From Candidatus Heimdallarchaeota archaeon (GTDB taxonomy: Archaea > Asgardarchaeota > Heimdallarchaeia > Heimdallarchaeales > Kariarchaeaceae): DNA of 13,779 nt. The stretch is from the NCBI GenBank assembly GCA_029882335.1, contig JAOUKW010000069.1, positions 1 to 13,779 on the forward strand. The letters are read 5' to 3'. Under the pieces are notes generated by a model. It did not search any database. It was not told the DNA's origin and worked only from the letters and a program-made list of their open reading frames with translations. Within the stretch, counting starts at the first letter, position 1; each line of letters starts with the position of its first letter. Positions 1 to 7,712 of this stretch are shown in pieces. Made by a program: the position numbers and the translations under genes.

Positions 1-171
1 AAAACCCAATCAAATAGGATTAATGAAGATGAAAATCCAATACGTAACAAGAAAGTTGAGATGTACAATGCAGTGAGTTGTCTATTAACGTCTGTTTTAT
101 CAGGTGGTAACTCTGATTTATCAACGGTTGATGTCATATTTCATAGTATTATATACTTTATTAAAAATTAA
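1..171 (+). CDS. 3' end of an unrecognised protein (partial)
   Basis: Frame 1 is open from the window edge to a TAA at 169-171, giving 56 residues with no start inside the window. The first part is polar and charged (NEDENP, RNKK), followed by a mixed helical-looking segment (NAVSCLLTSVLSGG) and an isoleucine-rich end (IFHSIIYFIKN). Codon use resembles the neighbouring genes. No family is recognisable from so short a tail. It is co-directional with the nucleotidyltransferase gene, but about 250 bp separate them, so a shared operon is unlikely. Confidence 0.6.
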   Translation, partial: KTQSNRINEDENPIRNKKVEMYNAVSCLLTSVLSGGNSDLSTVDVIFHSIIYFIKN

Positions 172-421
172 TTAATTTACAAACATTATTATGGATGAAT
201 TCTTAATATTTTTGACATTTTCAAATTATATTATTAATTTACATTATAAAATATATTTTAATGAGAATTATGAGTTGGATTAAATTTGTGATCATTGACC
301 CAATAATGTAAACCAAGAGTGTAAATTATTTCAAGAAAAATTCTACAATAATTTAATTTTTACATCATATAAATTATTATAATTCATAAAGCTATTAAGA
401 AACTTAATAGATAGTAAAATA
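172..421. other. AT-rich intergenic region upstream of the nucleotidyltransferase gene
   Basis: This 250-bp stretch is almost entirely A and T and has stops in every frame. I see no tRNA-like arms. Possible TATA-like elements (CATATAAATTATTATA near 366-381) lie about 40-55 nt before the GTG at 422 and could drive that gene. No clear poly-T terminator follows the upstream gene. Confidence 0.4.
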
Positions 422-1303
422 GTGACAAAGAAAATCGATGTAATTATACCTGCAGATAAAGGAAAAGTGACTCCTGCTCATTATATTCCGTTGTTGGAAG
501 CATCAGGAGTAGATAATAAAGCGTTTATAGATTTGGCAGGAAAACCAATGTTATATCACGTTCTAGAGGCAGTTGAAAATGCTAAATTTGTTAATAATAT
601 TTATATCACTGGTCTAACTGAATCAGAAATAGATTTTAAATTTACCAAACATGTGGAGTATCTACCAGGTGGTGGTGATAATACCTTTGATACACTATCA
701 AGTACAATATATTACCTCTTAAAAAAGGAAAATCCACCTGAATTTATTTGTAATATAACAAGTGACATCCCTCTCATTACGTCGGAAATGATTGATAATA
801 CAATTGAAAGTATTGATTGGTCTTTAGATGCAGATGTATATTATACTATGATTTCTCGAAAGGCACTATATGATAAGTATCCTGATGTTCATAAAAAACC
901 ATTGTCATTAACCGATGGGGTATTTTTTGGTGGTGATGTCCATATCTTTCGTCCAGAGGCAATAATTGGCCGTGAAAGCTATTTACGTACTTTAATGGAA
1001 CGAAGAAAGAAATTTGTTGGTATGGCTCGATTAATGGGTCCCTGGAATACCTTTAAATTTGCATTTAAGAAAACTTCAATGAGAGATATTACAAGGAAAA
1101 TTTGGCAATTAATGGGTTTAAAATGGGCTATTGTTTTTGCTTATCCCGAGTTTATTATGGACTTGGATTATTTAGATGATTTGGAGTTATTCAAGACTTT
1201 ATGCTCTGATAAGTCAAAATTAAATGATAATTTAATCAAAATAGATATTGTTATGCCATTCACGGATTTTGACAGTTTAAAACCAAAGATCAAACCTTTA
1301 TAG
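422..1303 (+). CDS. MobA-like NTP-transferase-family nucleotidyltransferase
   Basis: This 293-residue protein has the outline of the GT-A/MobA-like NTP transferase fold: an opening beta strand (VIIP, residues 7-10), then NKAFIDLAGKPMLYHVLEA (32-50), the usual 'KaLl.l.GkPml.hvl' block with K33 and K41, then a metal-binding-type aspartate in TSDIPL (D115). A late acidic MDLDYLDDLE stretch (246-255) could supply the second metal ligand. Family members transfer a nucleotide from an NTP to sugar phosphates, molybdopterin or similar acceptors; the substrate here cannot be read from sequence. The usual glycine-rich LxxGxGxR loop is replaced by PADKGKVTPA (10-19), so nucleotide binding may differ or be weak. 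Translation starts at GTG; no ATG lies upstream before an in-frame TAA. There is no Shine-Dalgarno sequence. The next gene, tyrS, lies 98 bp downstream and is probably separately transcribed. Confidence 0.7.
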   Translation: MTKKIDVIIPADKGKVTPAHYIPLLEASGVDNKAFIDLAGKPMLYHVLEAVENAKFVNNIYITGLTESEIDFKFTKHVEYLPGGGDNTFDTLSSTIYYLLKKENPPEFICNITSDIPLITSEMIDNTIESIDWSLDADVYYTMISRKALYDKYPDVHKKPLSLTDGVFFGGDVHIFRPEAIIGRESYLRTLMERRKKFVGMARLMGPWNTFKFAFKKTSMRDITRKIWQLMGLKWAIVFAYPEFIMDLDYLDDLELFKTLCSDKSKLNDNLIKIDIVMPFTDFDSLKPKIKPL

Positions 1304-1366
1304 ATCAAATTGTAGTACTAAAATCTGAAATATTGTTTTTCCTATTTACTTGTGAAAAAAGCATAC

Positions 1367-1377
1367 TTTTTAATTTA
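1367..1377 (+). promoter_or_regulatory. TATA-like box for tyrS
   Basis: The T/A element TTTTTAATTTA ends 24 nt before the tyrS ATG at 1402. This is the spacing expected when archaeal transcription starts at or right next to the start codon (leaderless mRNA), and it agrees with the lack of a Shine-Dalgarno sequence. In such AT-rich DNA a match can arise by chance. Confidence 0.35.
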
Positions 1378-1401
1378 GTCAAATTACACATAAATTAGAT
1401 A

Positions 1402-2490
1402 ATGACATTATCAATTGAACAGCGTATTAACCTAATAAAAGAAGTAGGAGAGGAGATCATTGGATTGGATGAACTTAGTCCATTATTTGAGGAACGATTA
1501 AAGAATGATCAACCAATATATGCATATGATGGTTTTGAGCCATCTGGTAGTATTCATATTGCTCAAGGATTGCTAAGATCTATTAACGTAAATAAGATGA
1601 CAAAAGCAGGAGTTAAATTTATATTTTATGTCGCGGATTGGCATGCAGCGGCCAATGAAAAATTCGGGGGAGATTTAGAGACAATTAAGAAGGTCGGTGA
1701 GTTTTTCATTGAGGTATGGAAGGCATGTGACATGGATTTAAACAATGTTGAGTTTAGATGGGCTTCTGATTTAGTCAAAGATGATAAATATTGGGAATTA
1801 GTATTACAATTAAGCTTGAAGACTACATTGAAAAGAGCACTTCGGACAACTCAAATAATGGGGAGAACTGAGGCTTATGAACTAAAATCATCTCAGATAT
1901 TATATCCAATGATGCAAGCTGCAGATATATTTTACATGAAGATCGATATTTGTCAATTAGGGATGGATCAGAGGAAGGTAAATATGCTTGCTAGAGAGGT
2001 AGCAACAGTGGCTAATAGATCAAAACCAATTTCTGTTCACCACCACATGCTTGCAGGATTAAAAGAACCTCCTTCTGAGGAAATGGATACTGTAGAAAGA
2101 GCAATAGCAATGAAAATGTCCAAGTCAAATCCTGATAGTGCTATATTTATGTTAGATAGTGCTGATGATGTAAGAAGAAAGATCAAAAAGGCATGGTGCC
2201 CTGAAAAAATAATAGATCAAAATCCAATCTTAGAATACTGTAAGTATATTATTTTTGAAAAATTTTCATCGGTAATTATTGAGAGACCGGAAAAATTTGG
2301 AGGAAATTTGGTTTATGAAACTTATCTAGAATTAGAAAATGATTTCGGAAATGGAATACTACATCCTATGGATTTAAAAAAGGCAGTTTCTGTATATATT
2401 AATGAATTATTAGAACCTGTTCGATTACATTTTCAAACAGACACGAATGCTAAGAAATTAGCTGGTTTTGTAAAGAAGTTGCTGAAGTAA
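1402..2490 (+). CDS. tyrS: Tyrosyl-tRNA synthetase, archaeal/eukaryotic type
   Basis: This class I aminoacyl-tRNA synthetase charges tRNA-Tyr with tyrosine in the cytoplasm. The 'HIGH' signature is HIAQ (52-55), after the family block YDGFEPSGSIH (42-52). The 'KMSKS' loop is intact at 238-242. Tyrosine-pocket residues known from the Methanocaldococcus enzyme (YxxxQ, D and a later Q) appear as Y168, Q172, D175 and Q190. The archaeal C-terminal anticodon-binding region is recognisable as RPEKFGG (295-301) and HPMDLKKAV (321-329). At 362 residues it is longer than the roughly 306-residue methanogen enzyme but has no added domain; the extra length is at the N-terminus, in the region before KMSKS, and in a short lysine-rich tail. 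It starts with ATG without a Shine-Dalgarno sequence. It is expected to be essential and constitutively expressed. Confidence 0.96.
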   Translation: MTLSIEQRINLIKEVGEEIIGLDELSPLFEERLKNDQPIYAYDGFEPSGSIHIAQGLLRSINVNKMTKAGVKFIFYVADWHAAANEKFGGDLETIKKVGEFFIEVWKACDMDLNNVEFRWASDLVKDDKYWELVLQLSLKTTLKRALRTTQIMGRTEAYELKSSQILYPMMQAADIFYMKIDICQLGMDQRKVNMLAREVATVANRSKPISVHHHMLAGLKEPPSEEMDTVERAIAMKMSKSNPDSAIFMLDSADDVRRKIKKAWCPEKIIDQNPILEYCKYIIFEKFSSVIIERPEKFGGNLVYETYLELENDFGNGILHPMDLKKAVSVYINELLEPVRLHFQTDTNAKKLAGFVKKLLK

Positions 2491-2548
2491 TAGTGGTTTT
2501 ATCCTACGAGAATATTTATTAGAGACAAATGCAATAAATTATGAATGT

Positions 2549-2944
2549 TTGAACAACACTCTCAAAATGCTAAAGGTTAATGCATTAACGTATTATTGGA
2601 AAGTTGTAAAATTTCCAGATTACGAATCTATAACAACATTCTGCGATAATGCCTATGAACAATTATCTAAAAATGAGAAATGCTACTTCATTGTTGATAC
2701 TAAAGATGTAAAAACGAGATCTAATGCAGAAACAAAAGAATATTTGAAACAATTTATTAAAAAAGTAGACAATATAAAGTATGTTTATGTTATAAGTGGA
2801 AGAAATAAATTAATCAATACAAGTACCAATATGACATTAAAAATATTATACAAGAAGAATTTTAGAATGGTCAATGAGCTGTCTGAAGCATTAGATCATA
2901 TTAACTCAATTGAAAAAAATACTGAATTAAATTCTTTGAAATAA
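2549..2944 (+). CDS. Small STAS/SpoIIAA-like domain protein
   Basis: A 131-residue soluble protein. The order of elements is an opening beta strand, a helix (YESITTFCDNAYEQLSKN), a strand CYFIVDTKDV, a helix with EYLKQFIKKV, a strand IKYVYVISG, and then a C-terminal FRMVNELSEALDHI. This last segment resembles the 'f.vf.d.eeAl.wl' end of STAS or SpoIIAA-like domains in bacteria and archaea. That assignment is based on fold pattern, not on a catalytic motif. The longest frame starts at TTG (2549), but an internal ATG at 2567 is an equally good start and gives 125 residues; neither has a Shine-Dalgarno sequence. It follows tyrS by under 80 bp and may be read with it. Its last 18 bases overlap the end of iorA on the other strand. 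Confidence 0.65.
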   Translation: MNNTLKMLKVNALTYYWKVVKFPDYESITTFCDNAYEQLSKNEKCYFIVDTKDVKTRSNAETKEYLKQFIKKVDNIKYVYVISGRNKLINTSTNMTLKILYKKNFRMVNELSEALDHINSIEKNTELNSLK

Positions 2945-5152
2945 TTTAATTACCGCTCTTGAAAGTTTATTAGAAATTTTTTCTACAAAATTAGGATTAA
3001 ATATAGTGTAATAATTATAAGTGGAGGGGCATAATCCGAATTTTTGTGTAATTTCACTACAGACTCCACAACCAACACAAGTAGTATCCATTTGTCTTAT
3101 TGTACCTTTTTTTAATGGATTTATTGATGGTATTGCATTTTCAGAGGGACAACCTATATATCTTGTACAAGGCCAACATCCAGAACATAATTTCGGATCT
3201 ACCTGTACTGATTTATCTACCCATCTCTTGTTTTGAGATAAGAGATTTGCCTTATACTTTCTTTGATGGCGTTGTTTTTCTAGCATACATTCTCCATCAG
3301 ATACAATAATTTTCAATCCAGGGATAGAAAATGCTTCTTTGATTGATTTCTTCATCAAATCTATATCATATGAATCAATTGTTTTTATCCATGCTACTCC
3401 ATGATTTTTGAAGATGCGTTCTAAATTTACTCTTTGTACTGGTTCACCACGCATGTTTTTTCCAATTCGTTGATCTTTTTTAGCATGGAAATCGAATAAT
3501 GTTGCTGGATTTTCTTGATCTCCCGTCATTGCTGTATGATAATTTAGTAAAATAAATAGTAAAACATTTGCCTCACCCTTTTGTACTCCATGTTGATCAT
3601 ATAGCTTATTGAGGTTATTATGGATGACATTATCAATGTTTACCATACCTGAATGAAATAATGTTCCATCACCGAATACTGCAACAATTTGTTTTTCATA
3701 CAAATTTGTCATACCCATCGCTACATTCAAGCTACTTCCCATTCCAGTACAAGAATCACTCATTTCAAAAGGAGGTAGTTTTGCCATGGTGTAACACCCA
3801 ATATCAATTAATCGTATATATCGTTCATTTTGTTCTTCTTCTGATTTTTTAATTGCAGCAAAGACTGGCCTTTCTGGGCATCCTGTACAAAAGCTAGGTG
3901 ACCTGGGTATGAGATTTGACATTATTTCTTCAACAGCAATTTTTGTTTGTTGCTCATGATATTGTATATATTGATCCAAAGATTTCCTGTGACCATTCAA
4001 ATTTACCTGTTCTATGAAAAATTGTGAAATGGGATTAATCAATGTATCTGTAATTAGTATTTCTGTGTCTGGAATATATCCTTTTCCAGAGATTACTGAT
4101 TTCTTTCCGAATATTTCAATTCTATTATTTGTATTATAAAGTAGATTTTTAACTTCCCTTTCGATATAATTAGGTGTACCTTGTTCTATGATAAATAATT
4201 TTTCTTTATTATTGGTAAATTCTATAATTTCGTCAGGAACTAGTGGGTATGTAACATTTAATACATACATGTCTATCTTTGATTTACCGGTTACTGAAGC
4301 TAACCCAAGTTCTATTAAGGTTGTAAATACTTGATTGAATATACCTCCATGGGTGATAATTCCAATATTATTGAATTCAGAGCCAATGTAAGTTCTATTC
4401 ATTTTATTTTCTTTGATAAACTCAACTGCTCTTGGTAAACGATATTCATATTTCTCAATCGCATGTCTTTGGGTATCTGGTGGTATTGGAATTCTAGATA
4501 AATCTGGATTGAACATTTTTGATTTGTTTTTGATTGAAATCTTTGGTTCAGAATTATCTAATGTTCTTGCGGTACCCCACATATTTCCTGTATGAGATCT
4601 AAAAAGGAACATAACTGGAGCTGAACAATATTCTGATAACTCGTATCCAAGTCTTGTCAACTTGATGAAGTTTTCAGCCTCTCCAATTGGGTCAATTACA
4701 GGTAAAAAGAAACCCTCTCCATATAGCTGACTTTTCATTTTAACAGTAGTTGAGATACACTCTTCGTCTTCACCAATTAGAATCAATGCTCCTCCTTTTA
4801 CCCCTGATGAAGCAACGTGAGACATAACATCTGATGCAACATTAGTTCCAACAACTTTCCAATTAGCAAAGCCTCTAATTTTATCATTAATTGATAAATA
4901 TAGTTTTGTAGCTGCTGCAGCTTCGTTTAGACTAGGTTCAAAATAGATCCCATATTTATTCAACACCATGGTTTGGGAATCACTCAGTAGATCCATTACA
5001 TTGGATGTAGGTGCACCCGGATAACCAGCTGCATAGGATATACCTGATTCTAATGATGCTTTTAGAAACATGATACCCATGTCTCCAGTAATTGTTTCAT
5101 TTTGACCATTTAGTAGAGATTTTATTATGGATTCATTATAACTACGACCCAA
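2927..5152 (-). CDS. iorA: Indolepyruvate:ferredoxin oxidoreductase, alpha subunit
   Basis: The enzyme oxidatively decarboxylates aryl pyruvates (from Trp, Phe and Tyr) to aryl-CoA with reduction of ferredoxin, or runs in reverse. The thiamine-diphosphate-dependent architecture is complete. The N-terminal pyrimidine-binding domain has AAGYPGAP (41-48) and the conserved EPSLNEAAA (72-80). A middle transketolase-C-like region follows. The pyrophosphate domain has CTGCPERP (422-429), GDGT (494-497) and TAMTGDQENP (540-549). A C-terminal two-cluster ferredoxin domain carries CxxCxxC then C at 656, 659, 662 and 668, and CxxCxxC then C at 692, 695, 698 and 708, which fits two [4Fe-4S] centres. At 741 residues it is longer than typical IorA (around 600-650). 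It starts at TTG, directly after an in-frame TGA, with GGTGA 5 nt upstream. The beta-subunit gene iorB is not in the window. Confidence 0.93.
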   Translation of the reverse strand: MGRSYNESIIKSLLNGQNETITGDMGIMFLKASLESGISYAAGYPGAPTSNVMDLLSDSQTMVLNKYGIYFEPSLNEAAAATKLYLSINDKIRGFANWKVVGTNVASDVMSHVASSGVKGGALILIGEDEECISTTVKMKSQLYGEGFFLPVIDPIGEAENFIKLTRLGYELSEYCSAPVMFLFRSHTGNMWGTARTLDNSEPKISIKNKSKMFNPDLSRIPIPPDTQRHAIEKYEYRLPRAVEFIKENKMNRTYIGSEFNNIGIITHGGIFNQVFTTLIELGLASVTGKSKIDMYVLNVTYPLVPDEIIEFTNNKEKLFIIEQGTPNYIEREVKNLLYNTNNRIEIFGKKSVISGKGYIPDTEILITDTLINPISQFFIEQVNLNGHRKSLDQYIQYHEQQTKIAVEEIMSNLIPRSPSFCTGCPERPVFAAIKKSEEEQNERYIRLIDIGCYTMAKLPPFEMSDSCTGMGSSLNVAMGMTNLYEKQIVAVFGDGTLFHSGMVNIDNVIHNNLNKLYDQHGVQKGEANVLLFILLNYHTAMTGDQENPATLFDFHAKKDQRIGKNMRGEPVQRVNLERIFKNHGVAWIKTIDSYDIDLMKKSIKEAFSIPGLKIIVSDGECMLEKQRHQRKYKANLLSQNKRWVDKSVQVDPKLCSGCWPCTRYIGCPSENAIPSINPLKKGTIRQMDTTCVGCGVCSEITQKFGLCPSTYNYYTIFNPNFVEKISNKLSRAVIKLFQRI

Positions 5153-5157
5153 TCATT

Positions 5158-5162
5158 TCACC
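5158..5162 (-). promoter_or_regulatory. Shine-Dalgarno sequence supporting the iorA TTG start
   Basis: On the minus strand GGTGA lies 5 nt before the TTG at 5152-5150. It matches the GGUGAU part of the sequence complementary to the archaeal 16S rRNA 3' end. It is the only convincing Shine-Dalgarno sequence in the window, and it decides the start, because no ATG or GTG exists between the preceding in-frame TGA and the first conserved block. Confidence 0.55.
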
Positions 5163-5264
5163 ATGTTATATAATTAAATTTTAATTGAATATAATAAAAA
5201 ACCTGAGCAAAGTCCAAAAATGATTATACGATTATTGGTGAAAAACGATCAAATAATCTTATTA

Positions 5265-6284
5265 TTATTTAATCTTGAAGAAATTTCCCTCAATATCCCC
5301 TCTTATCATAATCATGTCTGTCATTTTATTCAACATTAATATTACATTTTCAATTTTATAATTATGCTCAGTAGCATATTTTTCAATATCAAAATCTAGA
5401 TTTCCAGACTCTTTTTGTGTAATAAGTAAATCTTTCAAAACTTTTTCATCAGGATATTGATCTTGATATATAAGATAGTGAAGGTCTTTTATTCCATTTA
5501 CATTTTTTAAACGTATTACCGGACCAATTTTTAGACTTAAGTTTCTATTATCAAGCTCAATATTTGGACCAATTTCATGCATATGAACTCTAATATCTTG
5601 TCGTTTTCGCAATCCATTTAGTCCCACTTTTACATCATCACCTTGGAAGATAATATGCTTCATTCCATGAAATCCAGATACTTGGTGCTCTGCATACACT
5701 GCTAGATGTTCTATGTATCGTTCTAAATTAAAGAATTTTGTGATAATTAATGATTTAACTCTAAATTCAGTTATTTCTCCAAATAGTGTTTTTACTAATA
5801 AATCCTTAAAGTTATTTGCTACTTGATCTTCATTTAGTTTTGATAATAATATTCCTTCATTTGGAAACCAATAAAAGCTATCTCTAGCATGTGGATTTGC
5901 GGTAAATTTATCCATATTACTTCTATAATTTTGTGTTGTTTTAACTATTAAAATTAATTCCGGATCTTCATTTAGAGTGAGTACAATTGAATTGTTTGGT
6001 AATATTTCATTTGCTTTTAATAAGGACTTTATCCTAGTTACATTAATTGCTTTTGGTTCTAATTGATATACCTTAAACCAGTTGTTAAAAAAATAGCTTA
6101 ATTCTGAAATTGTCCAAACTTTTTTGAAAAGCTGGGATGTCCAAGTGATTTTATCTATTACTTCACTGATATTATCTGCTGAAAAATCGATACCATGTCT
6201 TGAAAGGTCTTCTTTTGCTAATTTTTCATTAAGATCTGCGAGGAGTAATTTTAATTTCCTTCGGACTTCTAAGGATATATTCAC
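5265..6284 (-). CDS. Unrecognised soluble protein with C-terminal winged-helix-like module
   Basis: I do not recognise the family of this 339-residue protein. It has no signal peptide or membrane segment. The N-terminus (1-30) is a charged helix. The centre (about 90-290) alternates strands and loops, with DPELILIVK and a His-bearing stretch YAEHQVSGFHGMKHIIF. The last 42 residues, beginning FDIE at 298 and ending RGDIEGNFFKIK, align without a gap to the last 42 residues of the zinc-ribbon protein encoded just upstream (13 identities). This module looks like a winged helix of the PCI/MarR kind, which is an inference. The start is GTG with no Shine-Dalgarno sequence; the frame is open about 20 bases farther but offers no other start. 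The stop is followed by further TAA codons. The gene lies 82 bp after the zinc-ribbon gene and 112 bp before iorA on the same strand, so co-transcription is possible. Confidence 0.85.
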   Translation of the reverse strand: MNISLEVRRKLKLLLADLNEKLAKEDLSRHGIDFSADNISEVIDKITWTSQLFKKVWTISELSYFFNNWFKVYQLEPKAINVTRIKSLLKANEILPNNSIVLTLNEDPELILIVKTTQNYRSNMDKFTANPHARDSFYWFPNEGILLSKLNEDQVANNFKDLLVKTLFGEITEFRVKSLIITKFFNLERYIEHLAVYAEHQVSGFHGMKHIIFQGDDVKVGLNGLRKRQDIRVHMHEIGPNIELDNRNLSLKIGPVIRLKNVNGIKDLHYLIYQDQYPDEKVLKDLLITQKESGNLDFDIEKYATEHNYKIENVILMLNKMTDMIMIRGDIEGNFFKIK

Positions 6285-6366
6285 GTTTTCAATATAGTTT
6301 AGATATTAAATAACCATTTTGTTTATATTGATGAAAATTGAAAAATTAAATAGTATCATTCCAAAA

Positions 6367-6768
6367 TTATGCTGGTATGAACATATCTCCTTCTATTTTG
6401 CCTTTCGCAGTTCCTTTTTTTATCATCATGGTAAGAATTTTTTCTAGGTTATCCTTTTCAACTCCCATGCTTCCTGCAAGAACTTCAATGTCGAATTTTA
6501 CCTTTTCAGTTAGCTTTTCTTCAATTTGTAATTTCTTAGATTTTCCTTGGAATTCTCCTTTTGTTTTACCAACAGAACCTCGGATAGTTGCACCACATTT
6601 TGGACACTTCCAAATTGCCATTTGTGTTATCGTTACATTTCCATTGGAATCTGGCATTGGAGCAACAAAAGGCCATTCTTTGGTTCTATTGTCTAAATCT
6701 ACTGGTGTGCCTACTTCAATTTCTAAACTACATTTTTTACAAACAATAGGTTTCTTTTTCTTTGCCAT
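6367..6768 (-). CDS. Zinc-ribbon / winged-helix protein
   Basis: A 133-residue protein with a basic start (MAKKKK). Its N-terminal half carries two cysteine pairs, CKKC (10-13) and CPKC (55-58), expected to bind one zinc ion. After a lysine-rich linker (68-80), the C-terminal half (about 85-133) has a helix, a helix-turn-helix-like segment (LAGSMGVEKDNLEKIL) and a strand turn GKIEGDMFIP. This resembles the 'G.I(D/E)g..f' end of PCI-type winged helices. It is likely a nucleic-acid-binding or protein-docking factor; no catalytic residues are visible. It starts at ATG without a Shine-Dalgarno sequence, but with a TATA-like box 26 nt away. It is first in a three-gene minus-strand run (this gene, the 339-residue protein, iorA) and divergent from the cysteine hydrolase gene. 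Confidence 0.88.
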   Translation of the reverse strand: MAKKKKPIVCKKCSLEIEVGTPVDLDNRTKEWPFVAPMPDSNGNVTITQMAIWKCPKCGATIRGSVGKTKGEFQGKSKKLQIEEKLTEKVKFDIEVLAGSMGVEKDNLEKILTMMIKKGTAKGKIEGDMFIPA

Positions 6769-6794
6769 TGGTTATTTATATTAGTATTTGATTG

Positions 6795-6802
6795 AATATA
6801 AG
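6795..6802 (-). promoter_or_regulatory. TATA-like box for the zinc-ribbon gene
   Basis: On the minus strand CTTATATT ends 26 nt before the ATG at 6768. This spacing fits an archaeal promoter producing a leaderless transcript. The 136-bp divergent gap (6769-6904) must also hold the promoter of the plus-strand hydrolase gene, for which AATATATTATAATAA near 6849-6863 is a candidate, implying a short leader. Confidence 0.4.
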
Positions 6803-6904
6803 GATGTATTTTTGAACATTAAAATTTGTTTTTCAATTAAGTTATATTTTAATATATTATAATAATTTTATTTAAGAGAGAATAGATTGATGAATTAGGT
6901 ATTT

Positions 6905-7453
6905 ATGAACAAGGCTTTAGTATTAATAGATATTCAGGAAGATTATTTTCCTGGTGGTAAAATGGAACTAATTGGTGCTGTTGAGGCAAGTCTAAACGCA
7001 AAAAAATTAATAGAGACATGTAGAATAAATAAAATTCCAATAATCCATGTTAGGCATATTTCCAAAAGCAAGAGTGCTTCTTTTTTCATTCCTGATACAG
7101 ATGGCATAAATTTTAATAAGAATGTGTTACCATTGGATAATGAAATTGTAATTACAAAGCACTTCCCAAATTCTTTTAGGGAAACAGAACTAAAATCTCA
7201 TTTAGATAATTTGGGAATAAAAGATGTTATATTTGCAGGTATGATGTCTCATATGTGTGTTGATGGTACTGTCAGAGCTGCTTTTGATTTTGGATTCACT
7301 TGTACAGTCGTTCAGGATGCATGTGCTACACGAAATTTATCTTTTGGTGAAGCAACTATACCTAGTGACAATGTGCATGGCTCTTTTATGAGTGCGTTAT
7401 CAGGTACATATGCAAAAGTACTTACAACCAAAGAAATATTAGGTGATATCTAG
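6905..7453 (+). CDS. Isochorismatase-family cysteine hydrolase
   Basis: An alpha/beta hydrolase of the isochorismatase/nicotinamidase superfamily, cytoplasmic, 182 residues, which is full length. The catalytic triad is visible: D9 in LVLIDIQEDYFPGG, K85 in VITKHFPNSF and C118 in AGMMSHMCVDGTVRAA, where the cis-peptide-forming residues before the nucleophile are also conserved. The FPGG element recalls nicotinamidases, but the Asp/His/His metal site of PncA-type enzymes is not apparent, so a generic amidase or isochorismatase-like hydrolase is the safer call. The substrate is unknown. The start is ATG with a weak AGGT 6 nt upstream. It is a single-gene unit, divergent from the zinc-ribbon gene and followed by a strong poly-T tract. 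Confidence 0.9.
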   Translation: MNKALVLIDIQEDYFPGGKMELIGAVEASLNAKKLIETCRINKIPIIHVRHISKSKSASFFIPDTDGINFNKNVLPLDNEIVITKHFPNSFRETELKSHLDNLGIKDVIFAGMMSHMCVDGTVRAAFDFGFTCTVVQDACATRNLSFGEATIPSDNVHGSFMSALSGTYAKVLTTKEILGDI

Positions 7454-7498
7454 ATAGTAAAATAGTGTTATAAACCATATTTTTACTGTTAATAAAAA

Positions 7499-7517
7499 TT
7501 TTTCAATTTTTTTTTTT
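7499..7517 (+). terminator. Poly-T transcription terminator after the cysteine hydrolase gene
   Basis: A run of 5 T (7499-7503) followed by CAA and 11 consecutive T (7507-7517) lies about 45-65 nt after the stop codon. Archaeal RNA polymerase terminates on T-rich non-template tracts without needing a hairpin, and none is seen here. It is the longest T tract in the plus-strand intergenic regions. Confidence 0.6.
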
Positions 7518-7712
7518 CCTGTATCTTCTATAATTTGATAAAATAATTCAATTCTCTACTTTATGAAATTTTAATTGAAATTAATAGCTATTTGGTAGTT
7601 AATTCAAAGGTTTGAATTATAACTATAATTCTATTACAATATTACCTAATATCTCAACCTAGGTTTTTAATCTGAGTGAAATATTGTTGAATTAGAGCGA
7701 TGTGTGTATTAA

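Noticed and set aside
3021..4595. Four short plus-strand frames inside iorA
   Set aside because: All are antisense to conserved iorA motifs; no independent coding character.
5153..5164. Mini-ORF ATG-GTG-AAA-TGA directly before the iorA TTG, as a regulatory leader peptide
   Set aside because: Only three codons, and its bases are the Shine-Dalgarno sequence itself; no sign of regulation.
5153..5394. TGA recoded as an amino acid: none of the annotated genes ends in TGA (all TAA or TAG), and TGA sits in frame just before the iorA start and within the 5' region of the large helical gene
   Set aside because: If TGA were sense, internal TGA codons would be common in such an AT-rich genome, yet tyrS, iorA and others are full length without any, and Trp is encoded by TGG. 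The absence of TGA stops is explained by base composition and a small sample.
6377..6784. Plus-strand open frame of 135 residues
   Set aside because: Exact antisense shadow of the zinc-ribbon gene, whose cysteine pairs and shared C-terminal module prove the minus-strand frame.
408..7467. 17-bp identical sequence at 408-424 and 7451-7467 (TAGATAGTAAAATAGTG)
   Set aside because: Both copies are very AT-rich; in one it spans a start codon and in the other a stop codon. A single chance match of this length is plausible at this composition, and there are no further copies.
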